A DNA stretch of 64,000 nucleotides from NCBI RefSeq assembly GCF_900119915.1, contig NZ_LT635455.1:62001-126000 (forward strand). The letters run 5' to 3'. Source of the DNA: Olsenella timonensis (lineage in GTDB: Bacteria > Actinomycetota > Coriobacteriia > Coriobacteriales > Atopobiaceae). Position 1 is the stretch's first letter; each line of letters begins with the position of its first letter. The notes beneath the pieces were generated by a model that was not told the DNA's origin, did not search any database, and saw nothing but the letters and a program-made list of their open reading frames with translations. A program made the translations under genes and the position numbers. This document shows, in pieces, positions 43,681 to 55,349 of the stretch.

Positions 43681-43810
43681 AGACAGGCTGCTCAAAAGGG
43701 GACAGCTGTGTCTCGACCCTGGAAAGCGGCAGATACAGGACGTGGTCCGCTGGGGACGGGCGCAAGGGGCGCCCGGCGCATCCCATGACCACCGAGGGTT
43801 AGGAAAGAGC

Positions 43811-44431
43811 ATGGTCAGCACGATCCTTGGCCGCAAGCTTGGGATGACGCAGATCTGGGACGAGAACGACAACGTCGTGCCCGTCACCGTCATCCAGGCT
43901 GGCCCCTGCACCGTCTCGCAGGTCAAGACGAAGGCGACCGACGGCTACGACGCCGTCCAGATCGGCTTCGGAGACATCTCCGCCAAGCACGTCAACAAGC
44001 CCATGGCCGGCCACTTCAAGGCCGCCGGCGTCGAGCCGATGCGCTACCTGCGCGAGGTCCGCGTCGAGAACGGCGAGGAGCACCACACCGGCGACGTCGT
44101 CACCGTGGCCGACTTCGCCGACGTCAAGTCCGTCGACGTCATCGGCACCTCCAAGGGCAAGGGCTTCCAGGGCACCATCAAGCGCTGGAACTTCTCCCGT
44201 GGCCCCATGACGCACGGCTCCCGCAACCAGCGTCGCCCGGGTTCCATCGGCCAGTGCGCCTACCCCGCGCGCGTCCGCAAGGGCCTGCACATGTACGGTC
44301 ACATGGGCGACGAGCGCGTGACGGTCAAGAACCTCAAGCTCGTCCGCATCGACGCCGAGCAGAACCTCATGCTCGTCAAGGGCGCTGTCCCCGGCGGCAA
44401 GAACGCTCTCGTCCAGATCCGCATGGCCTAA
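43811..44431 (+). CDS. rplC: 50S ribosomal protein L3
   Basis: The protein is 206 aa. ILGRKLGMTQIWDENDNVVPVTVI is the typical start, and FSRGPMTHGSRNQRRPGSIGQ the central signature. ATG 43811 follows AGGAAAGAGC. It is the first gene of the S10 cluster remaining after rpsJ was separated. Confidence 0.97.
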   Translation: MVSTILGRKLGMTQIWDENDNVVPVTVIQAGPCTVSQVKTKATDGYDAVQIGFGDISAKHVNKPMAGHFKAAGVEPMRYLREVRVENGEEHHTGDVVTVADFADVKSVDVIGTSKGKGFQGTIKRWNFSRGPMTHGSRNQRRPGSIGQCAYPARVRKGLHMYGHMGDERVTVKNLKLVRIDAEQNLMLVKGAVPGGKNALVQIRMA

Positions 44432-44468
44432 GTGCCAGGAAAACTCTTAGGCTAACAAGGAGGACAGA

Positions 44469-45095
44469 ATGTCCAAGTACGCAATCAAGAACGTCGAGGG
44501 GGCTCAGGTCGCCGAGGCCGAGCTCGCCGACGGCGTCTTCGGCATCGAGCCGAACATCCCCGTCATCCACCAGGTCGTGGTGTGCCAGGACAGCTGCGCC
44601 CGCCAGGGCACCCACTCCGTGAAGAACCGCCACGAGGTCTCCGGCGGCGGCGCCAAGCCCTACCGCCAGAAGGGCACCGGTCGTGCCCGCCAGGGCTCCA
44701 CGCGCGCCGGCCAGTGGACCGGCGGCGGCGTGATCTTCGGGCCCACCCCGCGCACCCACGACAAGCGCATCAACAACAAGATGGTCAAGCTCGCCATGCG
44801 CTCCGTGCTCTCCGGCAAGGTCGCCGACCAGGAGCTCGTGCTCGTCGACAGCCTCTCGTTCGAGAAGCCGTCCACCAAGCAGGCCAAGGCCCTTCTCGGC
44901 GCCCTCGGCATCGGCGACAAGCGCGTGACGATCGTCGTCCCCGACGATGACGTCAACACCTACCTCTCGTTCCGCAACCTCCAGGGCGTCAGCGTCATCG
45001 GCGTCTCCGAGGCCACCGCGCGCACCCTCATCGACAACGGCGCGCTCGTCATGACCGCCGACATCGCGAAGAAGCTCGAGGAGGTGCTCGCATAA
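44469..45095 (+). CDS. rplD: 50S ribosomal protein L4
   Basis: The protein is 208 aa. The RNA-binding loop includes [24 protein letters not shown], followed by [27 protein letters not shown] precedes the ATG. In other bacteria L4 autoregulates the S10 operon. Confidence 0.97.
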   Translation: MSKYAIKNVEGAQVAEAELADGVFGIEPNIPVIHQVVVCQDSCARQGTHSVKNRHEVSGGGAKPYRQKGTGRARQGSTRAGQWTGGGVIFGPTPRTHDKRINNKMVKLAMRSVLSGKVADQELVLVDSLSFEKPSTKQAKALLGALGIGDKRVTIVVPDDDVNTYLSFRNLQGVSVIGVSEATARTLIDNGALVMTADIAKKLEEVLA

Positions 45096-45397
45096 TGAAC
45101 TCCGCCTACGACGTCATCATCCGCCCGATCGTCTCTGAGCGTTCCTTTGACCTCATTGAGCAGGGCAAGTACACCTTCGAGGTGGCCAAGTCCGCCCCCA
45201 AGGAGGAGATCGCCAGCGCCGTCGAGAAGCTCTTCGGCGTCCACGTGGTCAAGGTCAACACCATGAACGTCTCCGGCAAGAAGAAGCGCGTTCGCTACCA
45301 GACGCCTGGTACCACGCGCTCCTGGAAGAAGGCCGTCGTGACGCTCGCCCCCGGCGAGACGATCGAGATCTTCGGCAGCCAGCAGGCCGCCGAGTAG
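45095..45397 (+). CDS. rplW: 50S ribosomal protein L23
   Basis: The protein is 100 aa. IIRPIVSERSFDLIEQGKYTFEV is the family start. It sits at the exit tunnel where trigger factor and SRP dock. Its ATG overlaps the rplD stop (TAATG). A 135-base gap follows before rplB. Confidence 0.97.
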   Translation: MNSAYDVIIRPIVSERSFDLIEQGKYTFEVAKSAPKEEIASAVEKLFGVHVVKVNTMNVSGKKKRVRYQTPGTTRSWKKAVVTLAPGETIEIFGSQQAAE

Positions 45398-45404
45398 CGC
45401 TTCC

Positions 45405-45467
45405 GCCCGGGCCTCCGAGGAGGCTCGGGCAGCATGCCGCGCGGTATGGATACGCGCGGTACCGTGG
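45405..45467 (+). promoter_or_regulatory. Hairpin and ATGGATACGC element between rplW and rplB
   Basis: GCCCGGGCCTCC (45405-45416) pairs with GGAGGCTCGGGC (45419-45430) with one mismatch. The element follows at 45446-45467; its first ten bases are identical to the other copies, and the part reading ACCGTGG matches the rpsL-side copy. No -35/-10 pair is clear here. Confidence 0.5.
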
Positions 45468-45532
45468 TAATCCGGTGTCGGCCCGCCACTCCCTGAGCGA
45501 GCCGGCCAACGGAAAAGAAGGGAAAGGTTTCA

Positions 45533-46369
<837 letters not shown>

Positions 46370-46399
46370 TCGGAACACGAGTAGTAGGAGATAGAAAGC

Positions 46400-46660
46400 A
46401 TGAGCAGAAGTCTCAAGAAGGGCCCGTTCGTGGAGACTCGCCTCCTCGCGCGTGTCGCCGCACAGAACGAGGCCGGCACCAAGGAGGTCGTCAAGACCTG
46501 GTCGCGCTCCTCGACCATCTTCCCCGAGATGGTCGGTCACACGATCGCCGTCCACGACGGCCGCAAGCACGTGCCCGTGTACGTCACCGAGTCCATGGTC
46601 GGGCACAAGCTGGGCGAGTTCGCGCCCACCCGCACGTTCCGTGGCCACAAGGCCAACTAG
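46400..46660 (+). CDS. rpsS: 30S ribosomal protein S19
   Basis: The protein is 86 aa. It starts [44 protein letters not shown] is the signature. It sits in the 30S head with S13. Confidence 0.97.
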   Translation: MSRSLKKGPFVETRLLARVAAQNEAGTKEVVKTWSRSSTIFPEMVGHTIAVHDGRKHVPVYVTESMVGHKLGEFAPTRTFRGHKAN

Positions 46661-46673
46661 GGAGGTTTGCTAG

Positions 46674-47033
46674 ATGCCTCAGAACAACACCAACGAGGTC
46701 CGCGCGACGGCCAAGTACGTCCGCGTCGCCCCGCGCAAGGCGCGCGCCGTCGTCTCGCTGATCCGCAACCTTCCCGTCGAGAAGGCCCTCGAGGTCCTGC
46801 AGTTCTCCAAGCGCGCCGCCGCCGTCGACGTCGCCAAGGTCCTGCGCTCCGCGATCGCCAACGCCGAGAACAACAACGGCCTGCGCGGCAACGACCTCTA
46901 CGTCAAGCTCGCCTACGTTGACGAGGGCCCCACCCTCAAGCGCATCCGTCCGCGCGCCAAGGGCTCTGCCTCTCGCATCAACAAGCGCATGAGCCACATC
47001 ACCGTCGTCGTCGCTCCGCGAAAGGAGGCGTAA
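46674..47033 (+). CDS. rplV: 50S ribosomal protein L22
   Basis: The protein is 119 aa. YVRVAPRKARAVVSLIRNLPVEKAL is at the start, and the tunnel-lining beta-hairpin region includes RPRAKGSASRINKRMSHITV. GGGAGG precedes the ATG. Confidence 0.96.
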   Translation: MPQNNTNEVRATAKYVRVAPRKARAVVSLIRNLPVEKALEVLQFSKRAAAVDVAKVLRSAIANAENNNGLRGNDLYVKLAYVDEGPTLKRIRPRAKGSASRINKRMSHITVVVAPRKEA

Positions 47034-47039
47034 GCGAGC

Positions 47040-48175
<1,136 letters not shown>

Positions 48176-48178
48176 TCA

Positions 48179-48394
48179 ATGAAGTACAAGGACATCCAGG
48201 CCATGAGCGACGATGAGCTCGCCAAGAAGCTGGAGGAGGGCCGCGCCGAGCTCTTCAACCTCCGCTTCCAGATGGCCACGAGCCAGCTCGACAACACGGC
48301 TCGCGTCAAGACCGTGAAGAAGGACATCGCGCGCGTCCTCACCGAGCAGCGCGCCCGTCAGATCGCCGCGGAGAAGTCCGCCGCCCAGAACTAA
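48179..48394 (+). CDS. rpmC: 50S ribosomal protein L29
   Basis: The protein is 71 aa, two helices: [25 protein letters not shown] and the [13 protein letters not shown] segment. The start is 3 bases after the rplP stop. Confidence 0.96.
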   Translation: MKYKDIQAMSDDELAKKLEEGRAELFNLRFQMATSQLDNTARVKTVKKDIARVLTEQRARQIAAEKSAAQN

Positions 48395-48409
48395 CCAGGA
48401 GATATGACT

Positions 48410-48676
48410 ATGGCTGAGACCGAGAAGAGGAACGCGCGCAAGGTCGTCACCGGGACGGTCGTCTCCATCTCTGGCGACAAGTCCATCACGGTGAAGATCG
48501 ACTACCGCAAGCGTCACCCCAAGTACGGCAAGATGATGACCATCTCGAAGAAGCTCCACGCCCACGACGAGAAGAACGAGTGCGGCGTCGGCGACCTCGT
48601 GACCGTCATGGAGACCCGTCCGCTCTCCAAGACCAAGCGCTGGCGCCTCGTGGAGATCGTCGAGCGCGCCAAGTAA
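48410..48676 (+). CDS. rpsQ: 30S ribosomal protein S17
   Basis: The protein is 88 aa. Two ATGs are close together (48404 and 48410); AGGAGA at 48397-48402 fits the second, giving [33 protein letters not shown] and [13 protein letters not shown] are the family segments. Confidence 0.94.
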   Translation: MAETEKRNARKVVTGTVVSISGDKSITVKIDYRKRHPKYGKMMTISKKLHAHDEKNECGVGDLVTVMETRPLSKTKRWRLVEIVERAK

Positions 48677-48751
48677 GTATCAGTGACGAGTCCCCAGACG
48701 TGCGCCGCGCGTGCGGGCGCACCTCTCGGGGGACAGTTCGGAGGAACACCA

Positions 48752-49120
48752 ATGATTCAGATGGAGACCATGCTCAACGTCGCTGACAACAGCGGCGCTC
48801 GACGCGTGAAGTGCGTCAAGGTCCTCGGTGGCTCCAAGCGTCGCTACGCGGGACTTGCCGACGTCATCATCGGCGCCGTGCAGGAGGCCACCCCGGGCGG
48901 CTCCGTGAAGAAGGGCGACATCGTGCGCTGCGTCATCGTGCGCACCACCAAGGAGACCCGCCGCAAGGACGGCAGCTACATCAAGTTCGACCAGAACGCC
49001 TGCGTCCTGGTCGACAAGGAGGGCGAGCCCAAGGGCACCCGTATCTTCGGGCCCGTCGCCCGTGAGCTCCGCGACCACAAGTACATGAAGATCGTCTCGC
49101 TCGCGCCTGAGACGCTCTAG
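48752..49120 (+). CDS. rplN: 50S ribosomal protein L14
   Basis: The protein is 122 aa. [21 protein letters not shown] is the typical start; the frame is open 23 codons upstream, but GGAGG at 48740-48744 fixes ATG 48752. [18 protein letters not shown] is the signature. Confidence 0.97.
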   Translation: MIQMETMLNVADNSGARRVKCVKVLGGSKRRYAGLADVIIGAVQEATPGGSVKKGDIVRCVIVRTTKETRRKDGSYIKFDQNACVLVDKEGEPKGTRIFGPVARELRDHKYMKIVSLAPETL

Positions 49121-49133
49121 GGAGTGAGTGAAT

Positions 49134-49451
49134 ATGGCGAAGATGAACGTGAAGACGGGCGACAAGGTCGTCGTCCTCTCCGGTAAGGACAAGGGCAAGG
49201 AGGGCCTGGTCATCCGTGCCCTTCCCGCCGAGGGCAAGGTCATCGTCGAGGGCGTCGCCGTCGTCAAGAAGGCCGTCCGCCCGAGCGCCCAGAACCAGCA
49301 GGGCGGCTTTGTCGAGAAGGAGGCCGCGATCGACGTCTCCAACGTCATGCTCGTGTGCCCCAAGTGCGGCAAGCCGACCCGCGTCGGCCACGACGTGAAC
49401 GACAAGGGCGACAAGGTCCGCGTCTGCAAGAAGTGCGGCGCCCAGTTCTAA
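49134..49451 (+). CDS. rplX: 50S ribosomal protein L24
   Basis: The protein is 105 aa. The KOW motif [18 protein letters not shown] is at the N-terminus, and a C-terminal zinc-ribbon-like pair CPKCGK/CKKCGA ends the protein. AGGGAG at 49120-49125 supports ATG 49134 over GTG 49128. An unusual 477-base gap follows before rplE. Confidence 0.96.
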   Translation: MAKMNVKTGDKVVVLSGKDKGKEGLVIRALPAEGKVIVEGVAVVKKAVRPSAQNQQGGFVEKEAAIDVSNVMLVCPKCGKPTRVGHDVNDKGDKVRVCKKCGAQF

Positions 49452-49476
49452 GAACCCGCACCTGATCGGCTGATGG

Positions 49477-49544
49477 GGGAGCCCCCGGATTTCCTTCGAG
49501 AAGTGCGCTGCGCGAAACTTCTCTCCGGAAATCCGGGGGCTCCC
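49477..49544 (+). terminator. Perfect 18-bp hairpin after rplX
   Basis: GGGAGCCCCCGGATTTCC (49477-49494) and its exact complement (49527-49544) close a loop in which GAGAAGT and ACTTCTC form an inner stem. No T-run follows, so termination is uncertain; processing or attenuation is possible. It resembles the hairpin after rpsJ. Confidence 0.65.
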
Positions 49545-49590
49545 TGCGTCGACATGGCGAGCCCAGGCTCTTCTCGCCTGCCGAGGCTCG

Positions 49591-49709
49591 CGATACGCGA
49601 CTTCCAACGCTTTTGAGGGCAGAAACGTTGGAAGTCGCGTATTTTGAGTTTGCAATACGCGATTCCCAATACTCTGGCCGCTCAAAACGTTGGAAGTTGC
49701 GTATTGGGC
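49591..49709. repeat. Four family D inverted repeats
   Basis: The unit reads ATACGCGACTTCCAACG followed by TTTTGAG. Copies: 49591-49617 (+), 49621-49646 (inverted), 49652-49687 (+, diverged) and 49681-49709 (inverted). The pairs form two successive hairpins. Confidence 0.85.
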
Positions 49710-49771
49710 GGCGGTGCGCGTGACGACAGGGACATGCGGTTTGTGCATAAACGGTGCCGCCGAGTTAGTCG

Positions 49772-49800
49772 TTCCCTTTTGTGGAGAAAGAGCGTAATAT
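49772..49800 (+). promoter_or_regulatory. Candidate promoter for rplE and downstream genes
   Basis: TAATAT (49795-49800) is a good -10 box; TTCCCT (49772-49777) at 17 bases is a weak -35. It would restart transcription of the second half of the spc operon, about 130 bases before rplE. Confidence 0.55.
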
Positions 49801-49928
49801 ATTTCCTTGCGTCTGTGGGTAGGGAGGATTCTGCCTCGGGCGCACGACATGGCTCCCGGCCCCGCCAAGGCAGGGAGGCGCGAGGTTGGAAACCCCGCGC
49901 TGAGAACCCCAGGATCTAAGGAGTGAAC

Positions 49929-50486
49929 ATGGCAGACAAGTACGTCCCGCGTCTCAAGGAGCAGTATTTCGCCACGGTGCGCGACGAGCTCCAGAAGCAG
50001 TTTGGCTACAAGAACGTCAACCAGATTCCCAAGATCGAGAAGATCGTGGTGAACATGGGCGTCGGCGAGGCCGCCACTGACGCCAAGGCCATCGACGGCG
50101 CCGTGGCCGACCTGCGCGCCATCACCGGCCAGCAGCCCCTGATCACGCACGCCCGCAAGTCCATCGCCACCTTCCACCTGCGCGCCGGCATGCCGATCGG
50201 CGCCAAGGTCACCCTTCGCGGCGACCGCATGTGGGAGTTCTTCGATCGCCTGATCTCCATCGCCATCCCGCGCATCCGCGACTTCCGTGGCATCTCGCCG
50301 AAGAGCTTCGACGGCCGCGGCAACTTCTCCATGGGCGTCACCGAGCAGCTCATCTTCCCGGAGATCGACTTCGACAAGGTCGACCACACCCGCGGCATGG
50401 ACATCACCATCGTGACCACCGCCCAGACCGACGAGGAGGGCAAGGCGCTTCTGTCCGCCTTCCACTTCCCGTTCAAGGCTGAGTAG
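49929..50486 (+). CDS. rplE: 50S ribosomal protein L5
   Basis: The protein is 185 aa. [16 protein letters not shown] and [13 protein letters not shown]-type [19 protein letters not shown] are the signatures. AAGGAG at 49918-49923 supports ATG 49929. It binds 5S rRNA in the central protuberance. Confidence 0.97.
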   Translation: MADKYVPRLKEQYFATVRDELQKQFGYKNVNQIPKIEKIVVNMGVGEAATDAKAIDGAVADLRAITGQQPLITHARKSIATFHLRAGMPIGAKVTLRGDRMWEFFDRLISIAIPRIRDFRGISPKSFDGRGNFSMGVTEQLIFPEIDFDKVDHTRGMDITIVTTAQTDEEGKALLSAFHFPFKAE

Positions 50487-50548
50487 GTCGTATATCAACG
50501 TGACGTCCCGCGCGCGCGGGACGTCGGGATTGCACTGAAGGAGGATTT

Positions 50549-50734
50549 GTGGCTAAGACATCGATGATCGTCAAGGCTCAGCGCGAGCCGAAGTTCTCGA
50601 CGCGCAAGCAGAACCGCTGCCAGCGTTGTGGGCGTCCCCACTCCGTCTATCGCAAGTTCGGCCTCTGCCGCGTGTGCTTCCGCGAGCTTGCGAGCAAGGG
50701 CGAGCTTCCTGGCGTCCGCAAGGCGAGCTGGTAG
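50549..50734 (+). CDS. rpsZ: 30S ribosomal protein S14 type Z
   Basis: The protein is 61 aa, GTG start after GAAGGAGG. The four-cysteine zinc site is [20 protein letters not shown]. This short zinc form is standard in the spc operon of Gram-positive bacteria. Confidence 0.97.
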   Translation: MAKTSMIVKAQREPKFSTRKQNRCQRCGRPHSVYRKFGLCRVCFRELASKGELPGVRKASW

Positions 50735-50822
50735 GGCGCAGGGCTCTGGCGCCCAGGCGCACGCGCCACGGGTGCGGGCGAACCGGGCACTCAGGTTCAT
50801 CATTACCGAAGGAGAATGATCC

Positions 50823-51221
50823 ATGAAGATCACTGATCCCATTTCCGACATGCTGACGCGCATCCGCAACGCGAACGCAGCCAACAAGGCCGAGGTGTCC
50901 ATGCCCTCGACCAAGGTGCTCGTCGAGGTTGCGCGCGTCATCTGCGAGGAGGGCTACATCGCGGGCTACGAGGTCGAGGACACCACCCCGCAGAAGACCC
51001 TCCACATCACCCTCAAGTACGGCGCTCGCCACGCCAAGGTGATTCGCGGCATCCGTCGCATCTCCAAGCCCGGCCTGCGCATCTACTCCACCGCGGACAA
51101 GCTCCCGCGCGTGCTCGGCGGCCTCGGCACCGCCGTCATCTCCACCTCCAAGGGCATGATGTGCGACCGCGACGCCCGCAAGCAGGGCATCGGCGGCGAG
51201 GTCATCGCCTACGTCTGGTAA
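50823..51221 (+). CDS. rpsH: 30S ribosomal protein S8
   Basis: The protein is 132 aa. It starts [20 protein letters not shown]; the C-terminal [28 protein letters not shown] is the RNA-binding signature. In other bacteria S8 represses the spc operon. Confidence 0.97.
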   Translation: MKITDPISDMLTRIRNANAANKAEVSMPSTKVLVEVARVICEEGYIAGYEVEDTTPQKTLHITLKYGARHAKVIRGIRRISKPGLRIYSTADKLPRVLGGLGTAVISTSKGMMCDRDARKQGIGGEVIAYVW

Positions 51222-51249
51222 CTCTCGGCAGGAATGAAAGGAGACAGCC

Positions 51250-51786
51250 GTGTCTCGTATTGGTAAGCAGCCTGTCCAGGTTCCGGCCGGAGTCACTGTG
51301 ACAGTCAACGGTTCCACCGTCACCGTCAAGGGCGGCAAGGGTGAGCTCACCCGTACCTTCTCCGACCTCGTGAAGATCGAGGAGGAGGGCGAGGAGCTCC
51401 ACGTCGTCCGCGTTGACGAGTCCACCGCCTCCAACGCCCAGCAGGGTCTCACCCGCACCCTCCTCCACAACATGGTCGTGGGCGTCTCCGAGGGCTTTGA
51501 GAAGAAGCTCGAGCTCACCGGCGTCGGCTACCGTGCCACGCTCAAGGGCAAGGACCTCGACCTCTCCCTCGGCTACTCGCACCCGGTGCTCTACCCGGCC
51601 CCCGACAACATCACCTTCGAGGTGCCCGACAACACCCACATTACCGTCAAGGGCATCTCCAAGGAGCAGGTCGGCCAGGTCGCGGCCGAGATCCGCATGA
51701 AGCGCCCGCCCGAGCCGTACAAGGGCAAGGGCATTCACTACGAGGGCGAGCACATCCGCAGGAAGCTCGGCAAGGCCGCCAAGTAG
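51250..51786 (+). CDS. rplF: 50S ribosomal protein L6
   Basis: The protein is 178 aa, GTG start after AAAGGAGAC. It starts MSRIGKQPVQVPAGVTV, and the C-terminal RMKRPPEPYKGKGIHYEGE is the signature. It lies near the GTPase centre. Confidence 0.97.
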   Translation: MSRIGKQPVQVPAGVTVTVNGSTVTVKGGKGELTRTFSDLVKIEEEGEELHVVRVDESTASNAQQGLTRTLLHNMVVGVSEGFEKKLELTGVGYRATLKGKDLDLSLGYSHPVLYPAPDNITFEVPDNTHITVKGISKEQVGQVAAEIRMKRPPEPYKGKGIHYEGEHIRRKLGKAAK

Positions 51787-51845
51787 CCTCGAGGCTTATA
51801 AAAGACCGTCACCCCGTCAGGTGGCGGCACGTCTAAGGAGAAGGA

Positions 51846-52214
51846 ATGAACAAGCAGCAGGCGAAGAAGGCCGGTCTCAAGCGCCGCGAGCGCCGCGTCC
51901 GCGCCAAGATCTTCGGCACCGCTGAGCGTCCGCGCCTCAGCGTGCACCGCACCAACGCACACATCTACGCCCAGGTCATCGACGATGCCGACGGCAAGAC
52001 CATCTGCTCTGCCTCGACCCTCGACCCGGAGTTCCGCGCCACGGGCAAGATCGGCTCCAACAAGGAGGCCGCCGAGTTCGTGGGCGAGCTCGTGGGCAAG
52101 CGCGCCGTCGAGAAGGGCGTCACCGAGGTCACCTTCGACCGCGGTGGTCGCATCTATCACGGCCGTGTCAAGGCTCTGGCAGACGGTGCCCGCAACGCGG
52201 GCCTGAAGTTCTAG
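51846..52214 (+). CDS. rplR: 50S ribosomal protein L18
   Basis: The protein is 122 aa with a basic N-terminus ([15 protein letters not shown]), [19 protein letters not shown], and [20 protein letters not shown] at the end. It binds 5S rRNA. AAGGAGAAGG precedes the ATG. Confidence 0.97.
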   Translation: MNKQQAKKAGLKRRERRVRAKIFGTAERPRLSVHRTNAHIYAQVIDDADGKTICSASTLDPEFRATGKIGSNKEAAEFVGELVGKRAVEKGVTEVTFDRGGRIYHGRVKALADGARNAGLKF

Positions 52215-52223
52215 GAGGATTCA

Positions 52224-52745
52224 ATGGCACGAGATCGCAAGCGCCAGCAGGACACGGATCTTCAGGAGCGCGTCGTCTTCATCCACCGTGTCTCCAAGAC
52301 CGTCAAGGGCGGCCGTCGCATGTCCCTCGTCGCCCTCGTCGCCGTCGGTGACGGCAAGGGCAACGTCGGCCTCGGCATGGGCAAGTCCGCCGAGGTGCCC
52401 CTGGCCATTTCCAAGGGCGTCGAGGACGCCAAGAAGAACATGTTCCACGTTCCCGTCACCGAGACGGGCACCATCCCGCACGCCGTCGAGGGCCACTACG
52501 GCGCCGGCCACGTGCTGATCAAGCCGGCCATCGAGGGTACCGGCGTCATCGCCGGCGGCCCCGTCCGCCCGCTGTTCGAGCTCGCTGGCATCACCAACGT
52601 GCTCTCCAAGTCCCTCGGCACCAACAACGCCATGAACATCATCAAGGCCGCCGCCGAGGGCCTCAAGGAGCTCTCCAGCCCCGCTCAGACCGCCGAGCGC
52701 CGCGGCATCACGGTCAGCGAGATGTTCGCCGGGAAGGAGAACTAA
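52224..52745 (+). CDS. rpsE: 30S ribosomal protein S5
   Basis: The protein is 173 aa. [22 protein letters not shown] is at the spectinomycin-site loop, then [18 protein letters not shown] and [25 protein letters not shown] precedes the ATG. Confidence 0.97.
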   Translation: MARDRKRQQDTDLQERVVFIHRVSKTVKGGRRMSLVALVAVGDGKGNVGLGMGKSAEVPLAISKGVEDAKKNMFHVPVTETGTIPHAVEGHYGAGHVLIKPAIEGTGVIAGGPVRPLFELAGITNVLSKSLGTNNAMNIIKAAAEGLKELSSPAQTAERRGITVSEMFAGKEN

Positions 52746-52747
52746 CG

Positions 52748-52933
52748 ATGGCTGAGTCCCTCAAGATCAAGCTCGTCCGCAGCGCCGTCGCCTCCGTCAA
52801 GAAGGACCAGACGGCCACCTGCCGTGCCCTCGGCCTCCGCAAGATCGGTGACGTCGTGGAGCAGCCGGACAACCCGAGCATCCGTGGAATGATCTTCAAG
52901 GTCAAGCACCTTGTCGACGTGGAAGAGAACTAG
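52748..52933 (+). CDS. rpmD: 50S ribosomal protein L30
   Basis: The protein is 61 aa: [31 protein letters not shown] is the family core. It starts 2 bases after the rpsE stop. Confidence 0.96.
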   Translation: MAESLKIKLVRSAVASVKKDQTATCRALGLRKIGDVVEQPDNPSIRGMIFKVKHLVDVEEN

Positions 52934-52942
52934 GAGTCACTC

Positions 52943-53392
52943 ATGCAGCTCAACGATCTGCGTCCCGCGGAGGGCTCGCGCAAGAACCGCAAGCGCATCG
53001 GCCGCGGTAACTCGTCCGGGCACGGCACCACTGCCGGCCGCGGCACCAAGGGCCAGCTCTCCCGCTCCGGCGGCGGCAAGGGCAAGGGCTTCGAGGGCGG
53101 CCAGCAGCCGCTCGCCATGCGCCTGCCCAAGCTCCCCGGCTTCAAGAACCACAACCGCGTCGAGTACGCCCCGGTGAACGTCGCGCGCCTCGACGCGCTG
53201 TTCGCCGACGGTGAGACCGTCGACGCCGACTCCCTGGTTGCCAAGGGCGTCATCAAGCACAACTATATTCCCGTGAAGGTCCTCGGCGACGGCGAGCTCA
53301 CCAAGAAGCTCACCGTCAAGGTGGACAAGGTCTCCGCCTCTGCCCAGGCCAAGATCGAGGCGGCCGGAGGAAAGGTCGAGCAGGCGTGCTAA
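52943..53392 (+). CDS. rplO: 50S ribosomal protein L15
   Basis: The protein is 149 aa. [20 protein letters not shown] is at the start, with glycine-rich [17 protein letters not shown] and the C-terminal [17 protein letters not shown]. It overlaps secY by 7 bases. Confidence 0.97.
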   Translation: MQLNDLRPAEGSRKNRKRIGRGNSSGHGTTAGRGTKGQLSRSGGGKGKGFEGGQQPLAMRLPKLPGFKNHNRVEYAPVNVARLDALFADGETVDADSLVAKGVIKHNYIPVKVLGDGELTKKLTVKVDKVSASAQAKIEAAGGKVEQAC

Positions 53393-54663
53393 AGGGAATC
53401 GCCAACGCGTTTCGCGTTCCGGAACTCAGGCAGAAGCTGCTGCTGACGGCGGCGATTCTGCTGCTGTATCGCTTCGGCGCCTACCTGCCCGTTCCGGGCG
53501 CGCCGTTCCAGGACCTGCTCGGTGCCTACCAGAGCGGGCTCTCTGAGAGCGGCGCCATGGCGGTGCTCAACCTGTTCTCAGGTGGAGCGCTCTCCCGCAT
53601 GTCCGTGTTCAGCCTCGGCATCATGCCCTACATCACCGCGCAGATCATTCTGCAGCTGCTGCAGGCCGTGATACCGTCCCTCGGCGAGCTCGCCCGCGAG
53701 GGCGAGGCCGGTCAGCGCCGGATCACCCAGTACACGCGCTACCTCACGATCGGCCTCGCCCTGCTCAACGCCATCGGCTACCTGTTCCTGTTCCGCAGCT
53801 ATGGCGTGACGCTCGCGAACGCCGGCGCCCCCGAGCTCCTCCTCGACATCATGATCGTCTTCACGATGGTCGTCGGGGCGATGCTCATCATGTGGCTTGG
53901 CGAGATCATCACCCAGCGCGGCGTCGGCAACGGCATGTCGCTCATCATCTTCGCGAACATCATGTCCGGTCTGCCCACCTCGCTCATCTCCTCGGTCACC
54001 AGCACCGGCAACGTCGTCCTCACGATTGTCACGCTGCTGATCATCATCGCCATCATCCCGCTCATCGTGTTCGTGGAGCGCGGCCAGCGCCGCATCCCCA
54101 TCCAGTACGCCAAGCGCGTCGTGGGGCGCCGCATGATGGGCGGCCAGGCGACCTACCTCCCCATCAAGGTCAACACCGCCGGCGTCGTGCCCATCATCTT
54201 CGCCTCGGCGATCCTGTACCTCCCGGCGCAGCTGGCGGTCTTCTTCCCGACGGTCGACTGGGTGCAGGCCTTTGCCAACGCCCTCTCCTCCGGCTGGATC
54301 AACTGGGTGCTCTCGGTCGTCCTCATCGTCGCCTTCGCGTACTTCTACTCCTCGATGGTCTTCAACCCCACCGAGACCGCCGACCAGCTGCGCAAGCAGG
54401 GTGGCTTCATCCCCGGCGTCCGTCCGGGCGCGGCCACCGCGGCCTACATCAAGAGCGCGATCGACCACGTGACGCTGCCGGGCGCGCTCTTCATGGCGGT
54501 CCTCGCCGTGGTGCCCACGATCATCTTCTGGTTCACGGGCAACTCGCTCATCCAGGCGTTTGGCGGCACCTCCGTCCTGATCATGGTCGGCGTCGCCATG
54601 GACACGCTCTCCTCCATCGAGAGCCAGCTCAAGATGCACAACTACGACGGCTTCTTCAAGTAG
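53386..54663 (+). CDS. secY: Preprotein translocase subunit SecY
   Basis: The protein is 425 aa with ten membrane spans, starting at GTG 53386 inside the end of rpl[38 protein letters not shown] and [30 protein letters not shown] are the family marks. It forms the translocation channel with SecE. Confidence 0.96.
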   Translation: MLKGIANAFRVPELRQKLLLTAAILLLYRFGAYLPVPGAPFQDLLGAYQSGLSESGAMAVLNLFSGGALSRMSVFSLGIMPYITAQIILQLLQAVIPSLGELAREGEAGQRRITQYTRYLTIGLALLNAIGYLFLFRSYGVTLANAGAPELLLDIMIVFTMVVGAMLIMWLGEIITQRGVGNGMSLIIFANIMSGLPTSLISSVTSTGNVVLTIVTLLIIIAIIPLIVFVERGQRRIPIQYAKRVVGRRMMGGQATYLPIKVNTAGVVPIIFASAILYLPAQLAVFFPTVDWVQAFANALSSGWINWVLSVVLIVAFAYFYSSMVFNPTETADQLRKQGGFIPGVRPGAATAAYIKSAIDHVTLPGALFMAVLAVVPTIIFWFTGNSLIQAFGGTSVLIMVGVAMDTLSSIESQLKMHNYDGFFK

Positions 54664-54722
54664 GGGGCGCGTCGCGCACGGCACGGTAGGGTCAGGTCAG
54701 GCTAGGAAAGGCGGTCCGCATC

Positions 54723-55349
54723 ATGAACATCGTTCTTCTCGGCGCCCCCGGAGCGGGCAAAGGAACCCAGGCACAGAAGCTCGTTGCCGAGTATGGCCTG
54801 GCCCACATCTCTACTGGCGACCTCCTGCGCGCTGCCATCAAGGAGGGCTCCAAGCTCGGCAAGAAGGCCAAGGGCTACATGGACGAGGGCAAGCTCGTGC
54901 CCGACGACCTGGTGATCGACCTGGTCAAGGAGCGCCTCGAGGCCGATGACGCCCAGAAGGGCTTCATCCTCGACGGTTTCCCGCGCAACACCGCCCAGGC
55001 CGTCACGCTCGACTCCGAGCTCGCCGAGATGGGGCGCACCCTCGACGCCGCGCTGCTCGTTTCCGTGGAGCCCGACGTCATCGTCGAGCGCCTGAGCTCC
55101 CGCCGCACCTGCCGCTCCTGCGGCTACACCGCGCCCGCCGGCGTCGACGAGTGCCCGCGCTGCGGCGGCGAGATGTACCAGCGTGACGACGACAAGCCCG
55201 AGACGATCCAGCACCGCCTCGACGTCTATCAGTCCCAGACCGCCCCGCTCGTCGAGTACTACCGCGGTCACTCCATCCTCAAGGAGGTTGACGGAGACCG
55301 CCCGGTCGACGAGGTGTACGCCGACGTCAAGGTTCTCCTCGGTCTATGA
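54723..55349 (+). CDS. adk: Adenylate kinase
   Basis: The protein is 208 aa. The P-loop is GAPGAGKGT (residues 7-15), DGFPRN is the AMP site, and the LID domain has the zinc-type four-cysteine set CRSC/CPRC. It is in the conserved secY-adk-map order. Its stop overlaps the map ATG. Confidence 0.97.
   Translation: MNIVLLGAPGAGKGTQAQKLVAEYGLAHISTGDLLRAAIKEGSKLGKKAKGYMDEGKLVPDDLVIDLVKERLEADDAQKGFILDGFPRNTAQAVTLDSELAEMGRTLDAALLVSVEPDVIVERLSSRRTCRSCGYTAPAGVDECPRCGGEMYQRDDDKPETIQHRLDVYQSQTAPLVEYYRGHSILKEVDGDRPVDEVYADVKVLLGL

Larger units (their letters stand above)
49452..49928 (+). other. 477-base non-coding region between rplX and rplE
   Basis: It holds a long hairpin (49477-49544), a block of family D inverted repeats (49591-49709), about 60 bases with no feature, and a candidate promoter (49772-49800). 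In most bacteria rplX and rplE are nearly contiguous. No gene is seen. Confidence 0.8.

Noticed and set aside
36069-43810. Integrated mobile element carrying the accessory block
   Set aside because: No integrase, transposase, tRNA attachment site or matching flanking direct repeat was found; only short palindromic repeats mark the edges.
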